A stretch of 64,000 nt of DNA from Shinisaurus crocodilurus (Eukaryota; Chordata; Lepidosauria; Squamata; Shinisauridae). Below, one piece after another: positions 1 through 24,397 of the stretch. Location of the stretch: positions 298,050,726 through 298,114,725 of the forward strand of contig CM037877.1 in NCBI GenBank assembly GCA_021292165.1, read 5' to 3'. The first letter of the stretch is position 1, and the number at the start of each line of letters is the position of its first letter. The translations under genes and the position numbers were made by a program. A model generated the notes under the pieces. It was not told the DNA's origin and did not search any database. It saw only the letters and a list, made by a program, of their open reading frames with translations.

Positions 1-69
1 AGCCCCTCGTGCACATCCCAGAGTGGCGCCCTTCCCAGTTTCCACGCAAGAAGCCCAAAGCGTTCTTCA

Positions 70-1016
70 GCTACGGCGGACAACGTTCCTGCTCATTTTT
101 TTTATTGGGTACGAACTGTCGCTCCACAGCAAAGGGAGAGAGCGACCCTGCCTGCCCACCCCCGCCGCCCTGGACACCCAACGCTGTCGAGCGTGCCAAA
201 CAGCTGATAATGCCTGGCCCTTCTCCATCCCTCCTTTCTCCGCCTCATCCTCATCTAACCCCCTCGGGGGCTGGGAGAGAAAGTTCATCATTGAAGAGGA
301 GTAATACAATGCTCTGGAGCAGTGTTCCCCAACCTTGGGTCCCCAGAGGTTTTTGGCCTACAACTCCCAGCATGCCCCAGCCAGCGTACCTCTGGGGACC
401 CAAGGTTGGGGAACACTGCTCTAGACATTACAATGCTGAGAACAGCAGGTCGTTTTTTGTTCTTTCTTCAGCACCAGAATGTTGAGTCCCGGTATGAAAC
501 TGGGACCAGCATCTGCCCTCCCAGCAACCTCTTTGCTGATCGCTTTCACTTCCTACCCACAAACTAGAAACAGAACCCAGGAAATCCTCACAGGGAACCT
601 CATTTTTGGGCTTCAAAATAGGTGAGGGGGTGGGTACAAAGCAGAGCCGGTCAGTTACTTAAAGTAAGGAAAGGGCCTTCAGGGTGAATGCCCCAATTCT
701 ATGAGGAGGGATGTGGAGCCTAGTGGTTCGAGGAGGAGGGTGGAACCCAGGCGTCCTCGTGGGCTTTTGAACTGGATCCAAAAGGGAAGTCGAGTCTAAT
801 CTGTTTGAGAAAGTGGAGGCAGTGTGTTAGGGTTCCTGGCTTCTTTCCCCTACTCCAGAAAGTCACTGCAGCCCTAGATTGTCCCACATCACGTCACCGT
901 TGCACATGCCCTGCACATGGCCTAGTTCTGTGAGAGCCGGGGTTTTTTTTTGCCAAGAACCACGGGGGTGGGTGGGTGGGCAGCGGCAGTCCTGGAGAGG
1001 CCTCAGCCGCCTCCCT
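70..1016 (-). other. GRK1B: GRK1B 3' UTR with candidate poly(A) signal
   Basis: Downstream of the GRK1B stop the first good AATAAA on the minus strand is at 106-101. That would make a 3' UTR of about 0.95 kb, containing a fold-back MITE (320-418). No other gene is visible here. The transcript end is inferred. Confidence 0.5.
320..418. mobile_element. Palindromic hAT-type MITE
   Basis: Terminal inverted repeats of about 29 bp begin CAGTGTTCCCCAACC and end in the reverse complement, around a core containing CTACAACTCCCAGCATG. The flanking octamers CTCTGGAG and CTCTAGAC match at 6 of 8 positions, consistent with a decayed 8-bp target duplication. It belongs to the same family as 46507-46637, 57190-57324 and 63027-63166. 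Confidence 0.75.
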
Positions 1017-14054
<13,038 letters not shown>

Positions 14055-14148
14055 GATGACGTGGGGTCACCTGTGAAGAAGGGATAGAGGGTTAATTTTG
14101 GAGAGAAAGATCCCACCACCGGCACCAGCACTTTCTTACCTTCTATCA

Positions 14149-14840
14149 CAGGGGTCCTCAAACTTTTTAAACAGGGGGCCAGTTCATTGTCCCTCAGACT
14201 GTTGGGGGGCCGGACTATCGTTTGAAAAAAATATGAACAAATGGATCAAGTAAAAAAAAGGACCCGGGTCCTTTTTTTTTTTTACTTGATAGGGGTGCAT
14301 TTTTCCCCCCTTAAATGGAAAGTTATTTTATTTATTTATTTGTTTCATTTTTATACCGCCCAATAGCCGAAGCTCTCTGGGCGGTTTACAGCAACTAACA
14401 AGACAGTCCCTGCCCGCAGGCTTACAATCTAAAAAGACACGACACACAAGGAAAAAGGAATGGGGAGGGAAGAAGAGGGAATATTAATGAATACTCCTGG
14501 CAGGGCTGGTGGTATTTGCATATATAGTTGCACAATTGTTTCATGCCTAAGACGAATATGCCGTACTTTTGTTTTTGCCATCACAGAAATGAGCATACTC
14601 TGCTTCAATCCAAGGTAGCATTTTTGAAACATTAGAAATCTGACTTAGCTACATCAGCTCATACATAAGAGGTAAAACACCACCACTAATTTTTCCATAT
14701 TATGGAAAAGAATTAAAAGAATCGGCGCTTGAAGCGAAAGAGTTAAAAAAAAAGTCTGCTTCCGCCAATCGGCCGGCGGGCCGGATAAAAAGGCAAGGCG
14801 GGCCGGATGTGGCCCGTGGGCCTTAGTTTGAAGACCCCTG
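14149..14840. mobile_element. hAT element (OposCharlie-like), exact 8-bp target duplication
   Basis: A 692-bp element beginning CAGGGGTCCTCAAACTTTTT and ending CTTAGTTTGAAGACCCCTG. The interior motif GGGCCGGACTAT and the right-end GGCCGGCGGGCCGGATAAAA segment are typical of non-autonomous hAT elements. Exact TTCTATCA repeats lie at 14141-14148 and 14841-14848. A LINE 3' fragment (about 14325-14500, GGGCGGTTTACAGC motif) is inserted inside. The subfamily name is from memory and less certain than the class. Confidence 0.88.
14325..14500 (-). repeat. LINE 3'-end fragment nested in hAT
   Basis: A TTTATTTATTTGTTTCATTT tail, then ATACCGCCCAATAGCCGAAG, CTCTCTGGGCGGTTTACAGC and a CAGTCCCTGCCCGCAGGCTT block. 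It reads as the inverted 3' end of a LINE inserted in the hAT element. Confidence 0.55.
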
Positions 14841-14861
14841 TTCTATCAACTATTCCAGCCT

Positions 14862-14935
14862 TTCTCCATCCCGGTTGTCCTCCAGATGTGTTGGACGGCG
14901 ACTCCCAGAATTCCCAGCCAGCATGGCCAACAGAG
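14862..14935. repeat. One-armed MITE fragment
   Basis: A half copy of the CTCCCAGAATTCCCAGCC family immediately outside the hAT element. Confidence 0.5.
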
Positions 14936-14985
14936 AGAAGTCTCCCCTATTCTAAAGTTAGGGTTGAAAGAAGGTCACCTCAAAA

Positions 14986-15060
14986 TAAAGGAACGGATGA
15001 ATAAAAATGATATTGGGGATTTGGCAAAGGTGCAGGAAAGGGCAACCAAACTGACCGGGG
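14986..15060 (+). repeat. CR1/L2-like LINE fragment
   Basis: A short open stretch reads NDIGDLAKVQERATKLT, resembling the VQ-RATK motif of CR1/L2 reverse-transcriptase C-termini. Too short for finer placement. Confidence 0.4.
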
Positions 15061-15207
15061 GGGCGGGAGTGACATCCCAGTGAAATGCTGCGGGACGAAC
15101 CAATCCTTGCGACTGAGAATTGAGATGCCAGAAGCGTGTCCCTGTTTTCTATGCGTGTAATGCTGGAGAAGTGGACATCCAGGGCTGTGGATCATGATCT
15201 TTGTGCG

Positions 15208-15302
15208 GAGGTGTTGGACTTCAGCTCCCAGCATCCCCCAGCCAGCGGAGCTGGCTGGGGGATGCTGGGAGCTGTAGTCCAACACATCCGGAGGGCTCCA
15301 GG
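15208..15302. mobile_element. Palindromic MITE
   Basis: Inverted arms GTGTTGGACTTCAGCTCCCA and complement, around CAGCCAGCGGAGCTGGCTGG. Confidence 0.7.
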
Positions 15303-16138
15303 TGGCCGTTCACTTTTACAGATCAGTTCCGCATAAGCATGGCTCATCCACAGAGAGCTGGTTTCCGAGCGCGCTGGCTGAAAGGGCCACAACTCTTGGT
15401 GCGACCGAGAGCCCTTGTGTGCCGGTCCTGATGCCCCAGGGGCTACTTTGGCAAGACTGGAGCTGGGAGAGAGGAAAACCCGACGGCCCCTCTCCAAGGC
15501 TCCTGGAGGTGGGGAAAAACGACCTGTCCGATCCCATTACGGTCCAAGCAGCAAAACCTTAGATAATCCCCACAGTAAGCGGCTTTGGTGGCCTAAGTGT
15601 GGCTCACGCCCTCTCTGGGGACACACACTACAGGAACCTGAATCCCCCCCCCCCGCCGCCCCCATCATGGGATTGCCTCCTCGAATGAGGCCTCCCACTG
15701 AGTTGCTCTCTGCAAAGGGAAAAGTTCCCCTTTCGTTGCTGTGGTCTGGGTTAAGATGGCCGACAGAAATGCTTGGCACCCTCGTTTGCTTTGCACCCAA
15801 AGTGTGCTTGCAAAGGCTTCTGGGAAATTTCCCCATCGTAGCCAAGGGTGGCCCAGTGTTCTCTTTCGCAGAGAATTGTCCTGCCTGTGAAAGCATCCTC
15901 TATTATTTGAAGGTGCAAATCCCACCCACTCCCAATGCGCATTTTCACGTTTTAGCCCCTGAGATTTTGTTTGAAGGGCGGTTGGTAAGTATCTTAATAA
16001 ATTAATAAACACATGAGCACGGGCAGGTTCACTGAAATGGGCGCACATTGTAAAAGGGGATGGTGAGCAAAGCAGAGGGCCAGCAGAGGGGAAACTTCCA
16101 CGGCCCCCTGTGGCCCCCTTCTCTCCCCGCTCCCTTCC

Positions 16139-16396
16139 TTTTATTTATTTATTTATTTATTTATTATATTTATTCCCCGCCTTTTTTCCTTCAAGGAACC
16201 CAAGGCGGCTTACATAATCCTCCTCCTCCTCCTCCTCTCCATGTTACCCTCACAACAACCCTGTGAGGTAGGTCAGGCTGAGAGTCAGTGACTGGCCCAA
16301 AGTCACCCAGTGAGCTTCATGGCCGAGTGGGGACTAGAACCCGGATCGCCCGAGTCCCAGTCCAGCGCTCCAACCACTAGGCCACACTGGCTCACC
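16139..16396 (-). repeat. tRNA-derived CORE/MIR-like SINE, minus strand
   Basis: Reads inverted: a TTTA-repeat tail, AAGGCGGCTTACATAATCCT, the core, box B (GAACCCGGAT) and box A (CAACCACTAGGCCACACTGG). Nearly full length. Confidence 0.9.
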
Positions 16397-16500
16397 CACA
16401 CTGGCTCTGCCACGCTATCTGCCACCTCTCCTGCCCCCAACCCCCCAAACAGGGACCCTGCACCACCTTCTTTCCTTCCATCCGACAATGGAACCAACTA

Positions 16501-16767
16501 CAGTAATACCTTGGATTGCAAGTAACTTGGTCTGAGAGCGTTTTGCAAGACAAGCAATTTTTTTAAAAATAAATTTTGACTTGATAAACGAGCAAGGTCT
16601 TGCAAGACAAGGAGTCCGGTAGGGATGTAACCGCTCGCCTCGAGCGGGCGTAGCGGGCCAAAATCAGTCCTGCTCACGCCCGCCAGAGACTCGCTTTGAT
16701 ATAAGAGTGTTTTGGATTACAAGCACGGTTCCGGAACGAATTATGCTTGCGATCCAAGGTATTACTG
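16501..16767. mobile_element. Mariner/Tigger-like MITE inserted in CR1
   Basis: Begins CAGTAATACCTTGGATTGCA and ends GATCCAAGGTATTACTG. TA repeats are at 16499-16500 and 16768-16769. Removing it joins ACAATGGAACCAACTA to CCTCGGGAGGTGG, a continuous CR1 sequence, so the insertion site is proven. Confidence 0.9.
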
Positions 16768-16769
16768 TA

Positions 16770-16945
16770 CCTCGGGAGGTGGTGGGCTCTCCCACACTGG
16801 AGGCCTTCAAGGTGCAGCTGGACAGCCATCTGCTGGGGATGCTTTGACCTGGATTCCTGCACTGAGCGGGGGTTGGACTGGATGGCCTTATGGGCCCCTT
16901 CCAACTCTACCATCCTATGGTTCTCTGATTCTATGACCCGCCCAA
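16770..16945 (+). repeat. CR1 LINE 3' end
   Basis: GGTGGTGGGCTCTCCCACAC, GTGCAGCTGGACAGCCATCT, GGGGGTTGGACTGGATGGCC and the tail CTCTGATTCTATG. A stub of the same copy lies at 16484-16500, across the MITE. Confidence 0.85.
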
Positions 16946-18340
16946 AAAACTCTGTGGGGCAGCCCGCCCGCCCGCTGTCCTCCACCACTGCCAAGATGCG
17001 TCCGAGAAGGAAAGATGGAACCTGGATCTCTGCCTCTCTTCCCATCCGGAGGAATAGGAAGGAGGCCTTCCCCCTCCGTTGACCCACGCCAGCCCCACTC
17101 TGTGCCACTCAGCCACCCTTCTCCCTTCTACAAACTGCCCCCCCCCCGCACAGATCTGAGCACCTTACGACAAAGCGAAACGGGTGAATGATACACCCAG
17201 GAGCCCCCAGGTTTCTTTGGAGGGGCTTACAAAGTGCAGTGCTTTTTAAAAAGAGAATTTTATTTTATCCCCATCAGTTGAAACACCCCATGGAGTGGCT
17301 TAAATTGCGTTAATCTACCTCCGGCTTGCTGCCCTGAAAACGTAAAGTATACATTTTTCAAAACATCACCAGTCCATTTTAAAACGCGGTTTTAAAATAC
17401 CCCAAGCCCTAAGGAAGCGGCCTGTTTCGGATTTCCCTCACTTGCAGGACGCTCCTTGCCCTTCCCCTCGGAGAGAGAGAGGGAGGGAGAACTTCCCTCC
17501 TGCTCTATCCTCTCCTCTTTCTTGCCTAAATTTGAACTCGCTCCCCCAGGCCCCCTGATTTCCTTGCACCCCAATGTACCCAAAGGGCCTCCACCTGCAG
17601 TAGCGTTGACCCCTCCAAACGGCTGCCTCACTTGGGGGGAAACCCAGAAGAGGCTGCAGGATGCAGTGGGGCGGCTAGGTAACTTTTGGACCCCGGACTT
17701 ATTGGTTTTATGGGGCGGGGCCCTCGAGACTCCCACACATATCACTTCAGTTGTGAAGCACGCACACTTCCCCGCTCCTGAACGCCATCCCATGCTTCAC
17801 AGCTGCCTCTACATTCCTGATCTGTTCGAGCGTTTGCCAACCCTGATAATAATTAAAAATTTTTTTTAAAAAAACCCCAGAAATTCTGAGCAATTCTGAG
17901 CATGTGCAGGCTTGCATCGTTAAGTTCACTGAAATCATAGCACCATCAGGAATTGCATGGCGTTTGCACCTGTGGCCCCGATGCTCTCCTTGCCTGCTGA
18001 TAGCCACACTCTAGGCGGTCATTTTGGACCCACCCACCCCGGCGACGGAGCACCCCTGGAGAGTGGGGGAAAGCTCACACCGGGGGGTGGGTGGGCTTCT
18101 GCCCTGAAAGGTGGCTTAGAAATATTTCAGATTAAAAAAGAAATAAGGAAATGCCACAACCATAAAGTATGAACGAAGAAACCTTGAGGGTGGAGGAGGA
18201 GGCAGTCGAGGGCTTTTGCTTTGTTTTATTTTTTGCCGTCCAGTTTTTTTTTGGGGGGGGGCAGTGAAAGCTTGCTTTGTAAACGTGCCTCCACTGCAAG
18301 GCCCCCCCCTTCCCCAGACCTCTACAGAGTCTGCCATCCT
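16946..18340. other. Intergenic, nothing recognised
   Basis: No homology, splice-supported frame or clear repeat seen. Reading frames here are open by chance, low in complexity and GC-rich. Confidence 0.5.
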
Positions 18341-18359
18341 CTCCCCACTAGACCGGTGT

Positions 18360-18457
18360 ACCCAGGGAAATGTTCCCACAACCCACGGGGTTTGGCCCGC
18401 TTTCCCATTTGGGGGGGGATTGTAAACTGGGCTTGTTTGATGGTAACCTCAGACAAG
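18360..18457. repeat. Direct repeat copy 1 (partner 19217-19314)
   Basis: About 97 bp beginning ACCCAGGGAAATGTTCCCAC and ending TAACCTCAGACAAG, nearly identical to 19217-19314. The family is not recognised. Confidence 0.8.
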
Positions 18458-19216
18458 CTCCTACCCTCGACTTTCTACTCCCTCGAGGCGATGCGGAGAG
18501 CTCCCGGCAACAGTGCCTCGCACACACCTCGCACACATGCATCTGTGCCACTCCCCCTCCGGCCTCCACATCACCTCGCCTCACACCCAGTCATGGGCCC
18601 TGCCTTACCTGTGCACACCTGTCCGGGGGAAGGACCGCTCGAACCGGACACCAAATCTCCCCTTTCTCCTCTCCGCTCTCTCCACAGGTGCCACCCCTGG
18701 TCATCCCCTTCTCCTTTGTACCCCACTTTCCCTCCCCAATGCCCACCTGCCGGCCCACTCTCAAAAAACAAAACAAAACACGGTCCAAGTTTGTCCCAAA
18801 GACCACCCCCCAGCCCAGCCCGCCATTCCCAACCAGAACAGAAGAATCGGTCCAGCGCTCGCTCACCCTTCAGGTGCTGCAGGAAGCAACGGTGCTTCAG
18901 TTGGGGGGGGCCTTGTGCTCCCCCCACCCCAGGCACCTCTCTGTTTGGCAGGTGCCGGGCACCAAGTGTCAGGCTGCATCCGGAGAACACCCAGCAGTGA
19001 GAATTAGCGGGGCGAGGGTGGGTTGCTCAATCCTCCCGGGCTAAGATTAGCTTTCCCATCCCTGTGCCAAAGCAGGACTGGAAATGAGGTGGGGGGGAGG
19101 AGGGCAGGAGACACAGCAGCAACCTGTCAGAGATCATTAAGGCAATCCCCGTTGCTTTGTCGAAGAGTCAAAGGGCATCTGCCTCTCTGCAGGCAACTCT
19201 GAAATGTTCCCACACA

Positions 19217-19314
19217 ACCCAGGGAAATGTTCCCACAACCCACGCGGTTTGGCCCGCTTTCCCATTTGGGGGGGGATTGTAAACTGGGCTTGTTTGATTG
19301 TAACCTCAGACAAG
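19217..19314. repeat. Direct repeat copy 2 (partner 18360-18457)
   Basis: Second copy of the roughly 97-bp repeat, followed by a mixed CA/CG simple repeat (19315-19361). Confidence 0.8.
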
Positions 19315-19399
19315 ACACACGCACACGTGTACGTGTACGCGCGCGCACACACACACACACGAGTGAGTAGGAAATACAAAATTGCATCTTTTAATTGTG

Positions 19400-21020
19400 A
19401 CTGCCCGAGGTCGGCGTGGGAGTATGCAAGGTTTGACGTTTCGCAGAACTCTTTGTCGGGCAGAAAGAGAGTTCTGCAAAACTCCAAAGTTTGCATGTTT
19501 CTCTGTCACACTCAGTTGGTCAAATAGAAAATGGGATTTTACCTGCACTGGATCTCCTATGCTTTTGAGACCAATCCCAGCAATTGCAAAACAGTGACAA
19601 GGCACAATCCTATGCATGTTTAGGGGGGGGGGGAACCCCTCCAGCTGGGGCATGCTGAGTCATAGGCCTTTTTTCTGATTGCACCCTAAGGGCAGGAACC
19701 CAGAATGCCTCGATCTTTCTCCCAGATATAGGAGCGGAAAAGCATCCTGGCTGGTTATGCAGTTGCCATCTTCTTTTTTAACTGGACCTGATCATTTTCC
19801 TTTATCAACAGCCCAGCACACAAAAATTTAGCAAGCAAAGCTTTTTCCGTTGCTAATCTCTATGCCAGTATAAGTTCTGCCTGCTACATTTTTGTGCTCT
19901 TTTAAATGTACAGGAGCAGACCCAGTTTTAAAAGTTGGCAACCCCAGCGAGTTAGAGCTAAAATCTGAAATTAGCAGAATTTCCCCGTTTTTCCATTCAG
20001 ATCCCAAAAGAAACATTTCAAGTGGGGAAATCTGATACTCGGATTGGAAACCTTTGTGCATTTTGGACTTGCTGGCACCTCTCGATGATGATTTTTAATT
20101 TCGGCAGGAGCCCACATGAAATGTCATGAGCTGCCAGCTGTTAAGTGTTAAGAGCCACCGCATGACCAAAAAAAAAAACCTTAAAACCAAAGCAGACCTG
20201 AATGCCATTGCATGTCAGCTATGACATGCCATTTTCTGCGCTGAACTTCCAATACTGAAACAAAATAATACTGGCTGTTAAGTACCAATGTGGCATGCTG
20301 GGATGGGAGTGGGTTTGTGAGTGAGAGAGGCAAGGGTGTGTGTGCGTTTGGATGCTAAGACCCGCCCCACCCCCCAAGGTTCTGGTTCTTGTTACTTCCG
20401 AGTCCGACTGCCCCGCCTCCGTTAATTTCTAGGGTGCAATTCCTCCTGCTGTCACCAGGGGGCACTTAGACCTCTGCAGTGGCTGATAATCCGGCATCTG
20501 CCAAAAAGTGCCTTTGGTTGCTGGGCATGGAAGAGGCGCGGGGGGGGGGGGGGAGGAAGAGGACGGATTTGACCCTGGCGTCCGGCCCAGCCTGGACCCC
20601 TTCCAGGGACAAACAGTCATCCTTAATAAAGGCAGATGGTTACCTGGGAGCCCGGAGCCTGCGAGATGGCTGCCACCAAACTCTCTGGAGAGAAGGAGGG
20701 TGCCCCCCTCCCCCCCATGGAGACCCTAATCTCCCTTGGGAGAGGATCGAGTGCCTTTAACCGGGCTGAAATACAGCAGGTGTGGCTTTGGCCAGCAGCA
20801 CAGCAATGCTGAGGTGGTGGGAAATGTTCGCCTGTTGGATTTCTGCCTGCCACGCAGGCACAGAAGCTGAAACGGCAGCCTTAGGCAGAGGCGGCAGCTG
20901 TGGTTCTTCTCACCGCCTTTCCTGCCCCGGGCTAGTCGCTAGACCTTGTTTCCTTCTCAGAAACTGGGAATCCTGGCAATGAGCACCCCTCGAAAGGACC
21001 CAGAAATCGGCTGGTGTTTT
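19400..21020. other. Intergenic, nothing recognised
   Basis: No coding exon or clear full-length element. One possible diverged repeat around 19,425-19,560 has an inverted TTCGCAGAACTCTTTGTCGG / GAGAGTTCTGCAAAACTC pair. Confidence 0.4.
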
Positions 21021-21519
21021 AGAGCAGTCTTCCAGCTGTGCTGGCTGGGGGATTCTGGGAATTCTAGTCCAACATCTGGAGGACACCATGTTGCAGAAGG
21101 CCGCCTTCGAGATGCTGCTGGTTGTACTCGTGCTATACTAAAGGCCTCAGGGCTAGTAGCAGAACCAGACAGGTTGGCTACAGCAGACATACCCTGCAGT
21201 GTTAACCTCAGAAGAAGAGAGGGAGAGAGATTTCCCCAGGCCTCTCTTGATCTGTCCCCTTTCTCAAGTACATGTTCCAGGGTGACTGCTTCAAACCAGC
21301 CCGGCAGGAATCCAGAGCTGTCTTGAAAAAACCTGGCCATGTCTCCACCTCGGTTGGTAACTGTGGAAGATGGTGGTGGTGGTAGTGCAAAGGAGGGAGG
21401 CATTCTGGAAAATGTATTTTCAAATTTGGAAAGGCTTTGGGGGGCCGCATTCCAGTGGTGGAAGGAAGGGGCTGAAGACAAAAAGAGGTGGGGCCGAAAA
21501 TACTAGCATATTTGCTTAG

Positions 21520-21740
21520 ACAGAAAAAAAAAAGTCCTACAACTCCCAGCATTCCCCAGTCAGCCTACAACTCCCAGCATTCCCCAGTCTGCCGTGATGG
21601 CTGGGGAATGCTGGGCGTTGTAGAAATGGCTCGGGGAATGCTGGGAGAATGCTGGGGAATGCTGGGAGTTATAGGACTGGTTTGGGAATGCTGGGAGTTG
21701 TAGGGCTTTTTTTCTGTCTAAGCATGCCTAGGATTGTACC
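21520..21740. repeat. Expanded palindromic MITE with tandem CTGGGAATGC units
   Basis: The left arm carries two copies and the right arm four or more copies of the TACAACTCCCAGCATTCCCC motif or its complement. They lie between inverted ends with TTAGACAGAAAAAA and TTTTTTTCTGTCTAAGCATG. An inverted relative is at 31537-31815. Confidence 0.75.
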
Positions 21741-21799
21741 CTGGCTCAGTCGATTGGAGTGTCAGATTGCCCGATGTGGGGGAATATACAGCAGCCTCC

Positions 21800-21900
21800 C
21801 CCAAGCGGGCACCTTCCAGACGTGTCGGACTGCAATTCCCATCACCCCCAGCCAACCTGGCTGGGGCTGATGGGAGCTGCCATTCGACACATCTGAAAAC
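21800..21900. mobile_element. Palindromic MITE
   Basis: Arms GCACCTTCCAGACGTGTCGG and a diverged complement, around CCCATCACCCCCAGCC. Confidence 0.55.
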
Positions 21901-21939
21901 AAAAGGGGTAGTGCCCCAAATACTAGCATATTTTAGCTT

Positions 21940-22078
21940 CAGGGTGCAATCCTAGGCATGTTTAGGCAGAAAAAATGTCCTACAACTTCCAGCATTCCCC
22001 AGCCAGCAATGCTGGCTGGGGAATGCTGGGAGTTGTAGGACATTTTTTCTGCCTAAACATGCCTAGGATTGCACCCTT
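21940..22078. mobile_element. Near-perfect 139-bp palindromic MITE
   Basis: Begins CAGGGTGCAATCCTAGGCAT and ends with the complement, GCCTAGGATTGCACCCTT. The arms are almost identical, so the element can form a long hairpin. Same ends as 34420-34556. Confidence 0.8.
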
Positions 22079-22254
22079 ATGCTCTTGCTGCCAGTAGCAA
22101 AGCCTTTGGAGAGGCATTCCAACCTTTTAGAACAGGGGCAAAATAGCGCAAAAGCCGGGAAACTACTGTGGTTGGGGTGGATTTGGCCCTCTGGCGTAGA
22201 GAGAAGCTTGCAGGAAGGCAACAGGCAATAGTCAACATTTAACCTATGAAGGAG

Positions 22255-22320
22255 TAGTATGTTTACAGCTACTCATTCATAGTGTGATGTGCAAAACTGC
22301 AGCAGGCTCTTGCCTAATTT
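22255..22320. repeat. Direct repeat copy 1 (partner 24178-24242)
   Basis: GTTTACAGCTACTCATTCAT through GCAGGCTCTTGCCTAAT recurs with one or two changes at 24178-24242. The element is unknown. Confidence 0.7.
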
Positions 22321-22924
22321 AAATTTAAACATTTAAATATATAAGATTTCACAGAAAGCATGTTTGGGAAAGGTGGAGGTTTACCGAAGCAGGTCTAGAC
22401 ATCTGAGATGGAGGGGGGGGCGCGTTGACAGTGGAACCTGAAGGTTAAAGAGTGGGGAGAGAGAGGTGGGCCTTGACCTTTTCAGCTCTTGCCTATAGAT
22501 GGAGCAAAGATTTCATTCTGTGCTAGTCCTTGGGGGTGACCGAACCAGAAGATGTTCCAGTTTATTTAATCTAGAGGGAAAGGGTGTGATCCTGCAGGTG
22601 TGGTATAAGTCACACAGGTCAGGTGGTCCAAGATGTTTTGGCAGGCAGAGGCAAAAAGCTGGCATCCATCTGTCCCGCTAGTTAACTGGGGGCACAATCC
22701 TGCGGTAACGTCTCCTCCACAAGCCTTGCCCAAACGCACGGGAGATGATCATGTTCTGCTAACTGCAAAAGATAATTAGGACAAACCTTTCAGAACCGGG
22801 TGGGTGGGTGGGCGGGGGCGCTGGGATTCTTGACGGCCCAGAATACGTTTGGCGTTCTGCGCTTACAAAAGGCCGCACTTGCCTTCCTCGACATGTAAAA
22901 ATAAAAGAAAGTCATTGTGAGATA

Positions 22925-23069
22925 TTGCGGTGGCACCGTACCCCACACCCCGTCCGTTAGCGAAGATTTCTAAAAATGCACACGGCAAATGCCGGGCGTG
23001 CTTTAAACCTAAAGCGGGTCTGATGCACACTCTGTGGGATTGTGGCAGGGCAGAGGAATGCATATTTTT
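22925..23069 (+). repeat. L1/Tx1-type LINE ORF2 fragment
   Basis: The translated stretch contains KCRACFKPKAGLMHTLWDCG, the Cys/His motif characteristic of the L1-like ORF2 C-terminus. The copy is 5'-truncated and is interrupted at 23070 by a solo LTR. Confidence 0.65.
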
Positions 23070-23768
23070 TGTGGAGAAACGAATAGTTCAAGTCATGAGT
23101 TCCCTTCCCCCTGCCTGGCCAGGTGAGGTGCATGGTGATTGGCTAAGAGGCAGCAGAGGAGGGGAGGGGGGGGGAAAGGTATATTTCCCAAAACGTGGGT
23201 TTTGGTCTTTGTTCTACCCGGCTGTGGTAATGGCGGTAAGCAACCCCAGGCAGCTCCTGGTGAAATGAGCTGGATTGAGGGCTCTAGTAAAGGCAAGCCT
23301 TGTGGGAGTTTTACCCATCTCGGACCTTCGGGTAGGTGTGGTAATCTCCCTCGGGCAGCGAGGCTGTGCTGGATTTAACCCTTGAAGAGAACACCCTCAG
23401 GTAACAGGTGTGTGCCTGAGAGATATTAAGGAATCAGGTTTTATTGTTTTGCAGCTTTACTGTGTACTAAAGTGTCTCTCTCTTTATTTTGTGTGCTTCC
23501 CTCATTTCCCTAATCTTGTTGTAAAATGCTACCAGAATAAACCTTGTCTTGGTTTTACCCCACATGGGTTTTGTAGTCACTCTGCTTGGTTCAGTATCTA
23601 AATCCAGGTTACGGAAATTGAAGGCGAGTCCCTGAACAGAGATCCAAGCAGGATTGCAGACAGCTGAGGCTGGCAATCTGGTACCTTGAGATCTCTGGGG
23701 GTCTTGGTTCCTTTGGAGTAGGAAAGGGTGGGGGTGTGGCGGGCCAGCCAGCCCCCCCTTCCTCCACA
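23070..23768 (+). repeat. Solo LTR of endogenous-retrovirus type (copy C)
   Basis: 699 bp, starting TGTGGAGAAACG and ending TTCCTCCACA (TG...CA with short inverted ends). It is flanked by TTTTT on both sides (23065-23069 and 23769-23773). There is an AATAAA at 23536-23541 with a downstream TTGTCTTGGTTTT. No internal viral sequence is attached. The start resembles LTRs A and B. Confidence 0.7.
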
Positions 23769-24177
23769 TTTTTCCTATTCATTTTGGTGCTCAGTGACAT
23801 TGTTGTTTCCCCTACTGCTAATTAATGAAGGAAGTTCTCCAGCACAAGTCCCAGTGAAATGAACGGGAGATGTGCAGGAGTATCTCTAGTTCCTCTGTCC
23901 GGTCTCCTTTCAGATCTGAGAGTTCCTCTCCTGCTGTTTACCCTTTGCCTATAGCTCGCCGACACTTTAGACTTTGATCCAAGCAGGCTCGAGAGATTCT
24001 TTTTGCCAGACCCCCCTCTCTTGAACCTTGTAACATCTGCACTTTTATTGAGGCTGGACTTGTTTGCTTTGAGCTGGGGTCCAGGGAGAAAACTTCGGCA
24101 GGATCTGATTTGAGGGGGGGGGCGGGCAGCCTTGTCGGGAGCCTTATCCGACTGGGATGCAGCTCCAGTTCCAACAT

Positions 24178-24242
24178 ATAGTGTGTTTACAGCTACTCCT
24201 TCATAGTGTGATGTGCAAAACTGCAGCAGGCTCTTGCCTAAT
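24178..24242. repeat. Direct repeat copy 2 (partner 22255-22320)
   Basis: Second copy of the TTTACAGCTACTCCTTCATA repeat. It is followed by unrelated sequence and then a LINE copy. Confidence 0.7.
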
Positions 24243-24397
24243 GCAGAAACAGCAGCCATGGGCCATAAGCGGGAATTGTTCCACTGGCGACTTCAGCTTT
24301 TCATAGGCCCTTGGGCAAGGCAGCTACAATGGGGCCCCTCCCTCACTGAGCCTACCTTCTCCAGGCCTTTGTCACCAGCTGCTCTTGCTCCTCTTCT

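Noticed and set aside
18221..19044. Overlapping plus-strand open frames of up to 259 codons
   Set aside because: Ser/Pro-rich translations with no recognisable domain or splice support, and they cross a direct repeat.
21520..21740. CRISPR-like array of repeated units
   Set aside because: This is a vertebrate genome, the units are parts of a palindromic MITE in both orientations, and there are no unique regular spacers.
22930..23268. Small plus-strand gene of 112 codons
   Set aside because: The Cys/His motif belongs to an L1-type ORF2 end, and the frame continues into an inserted LTR.
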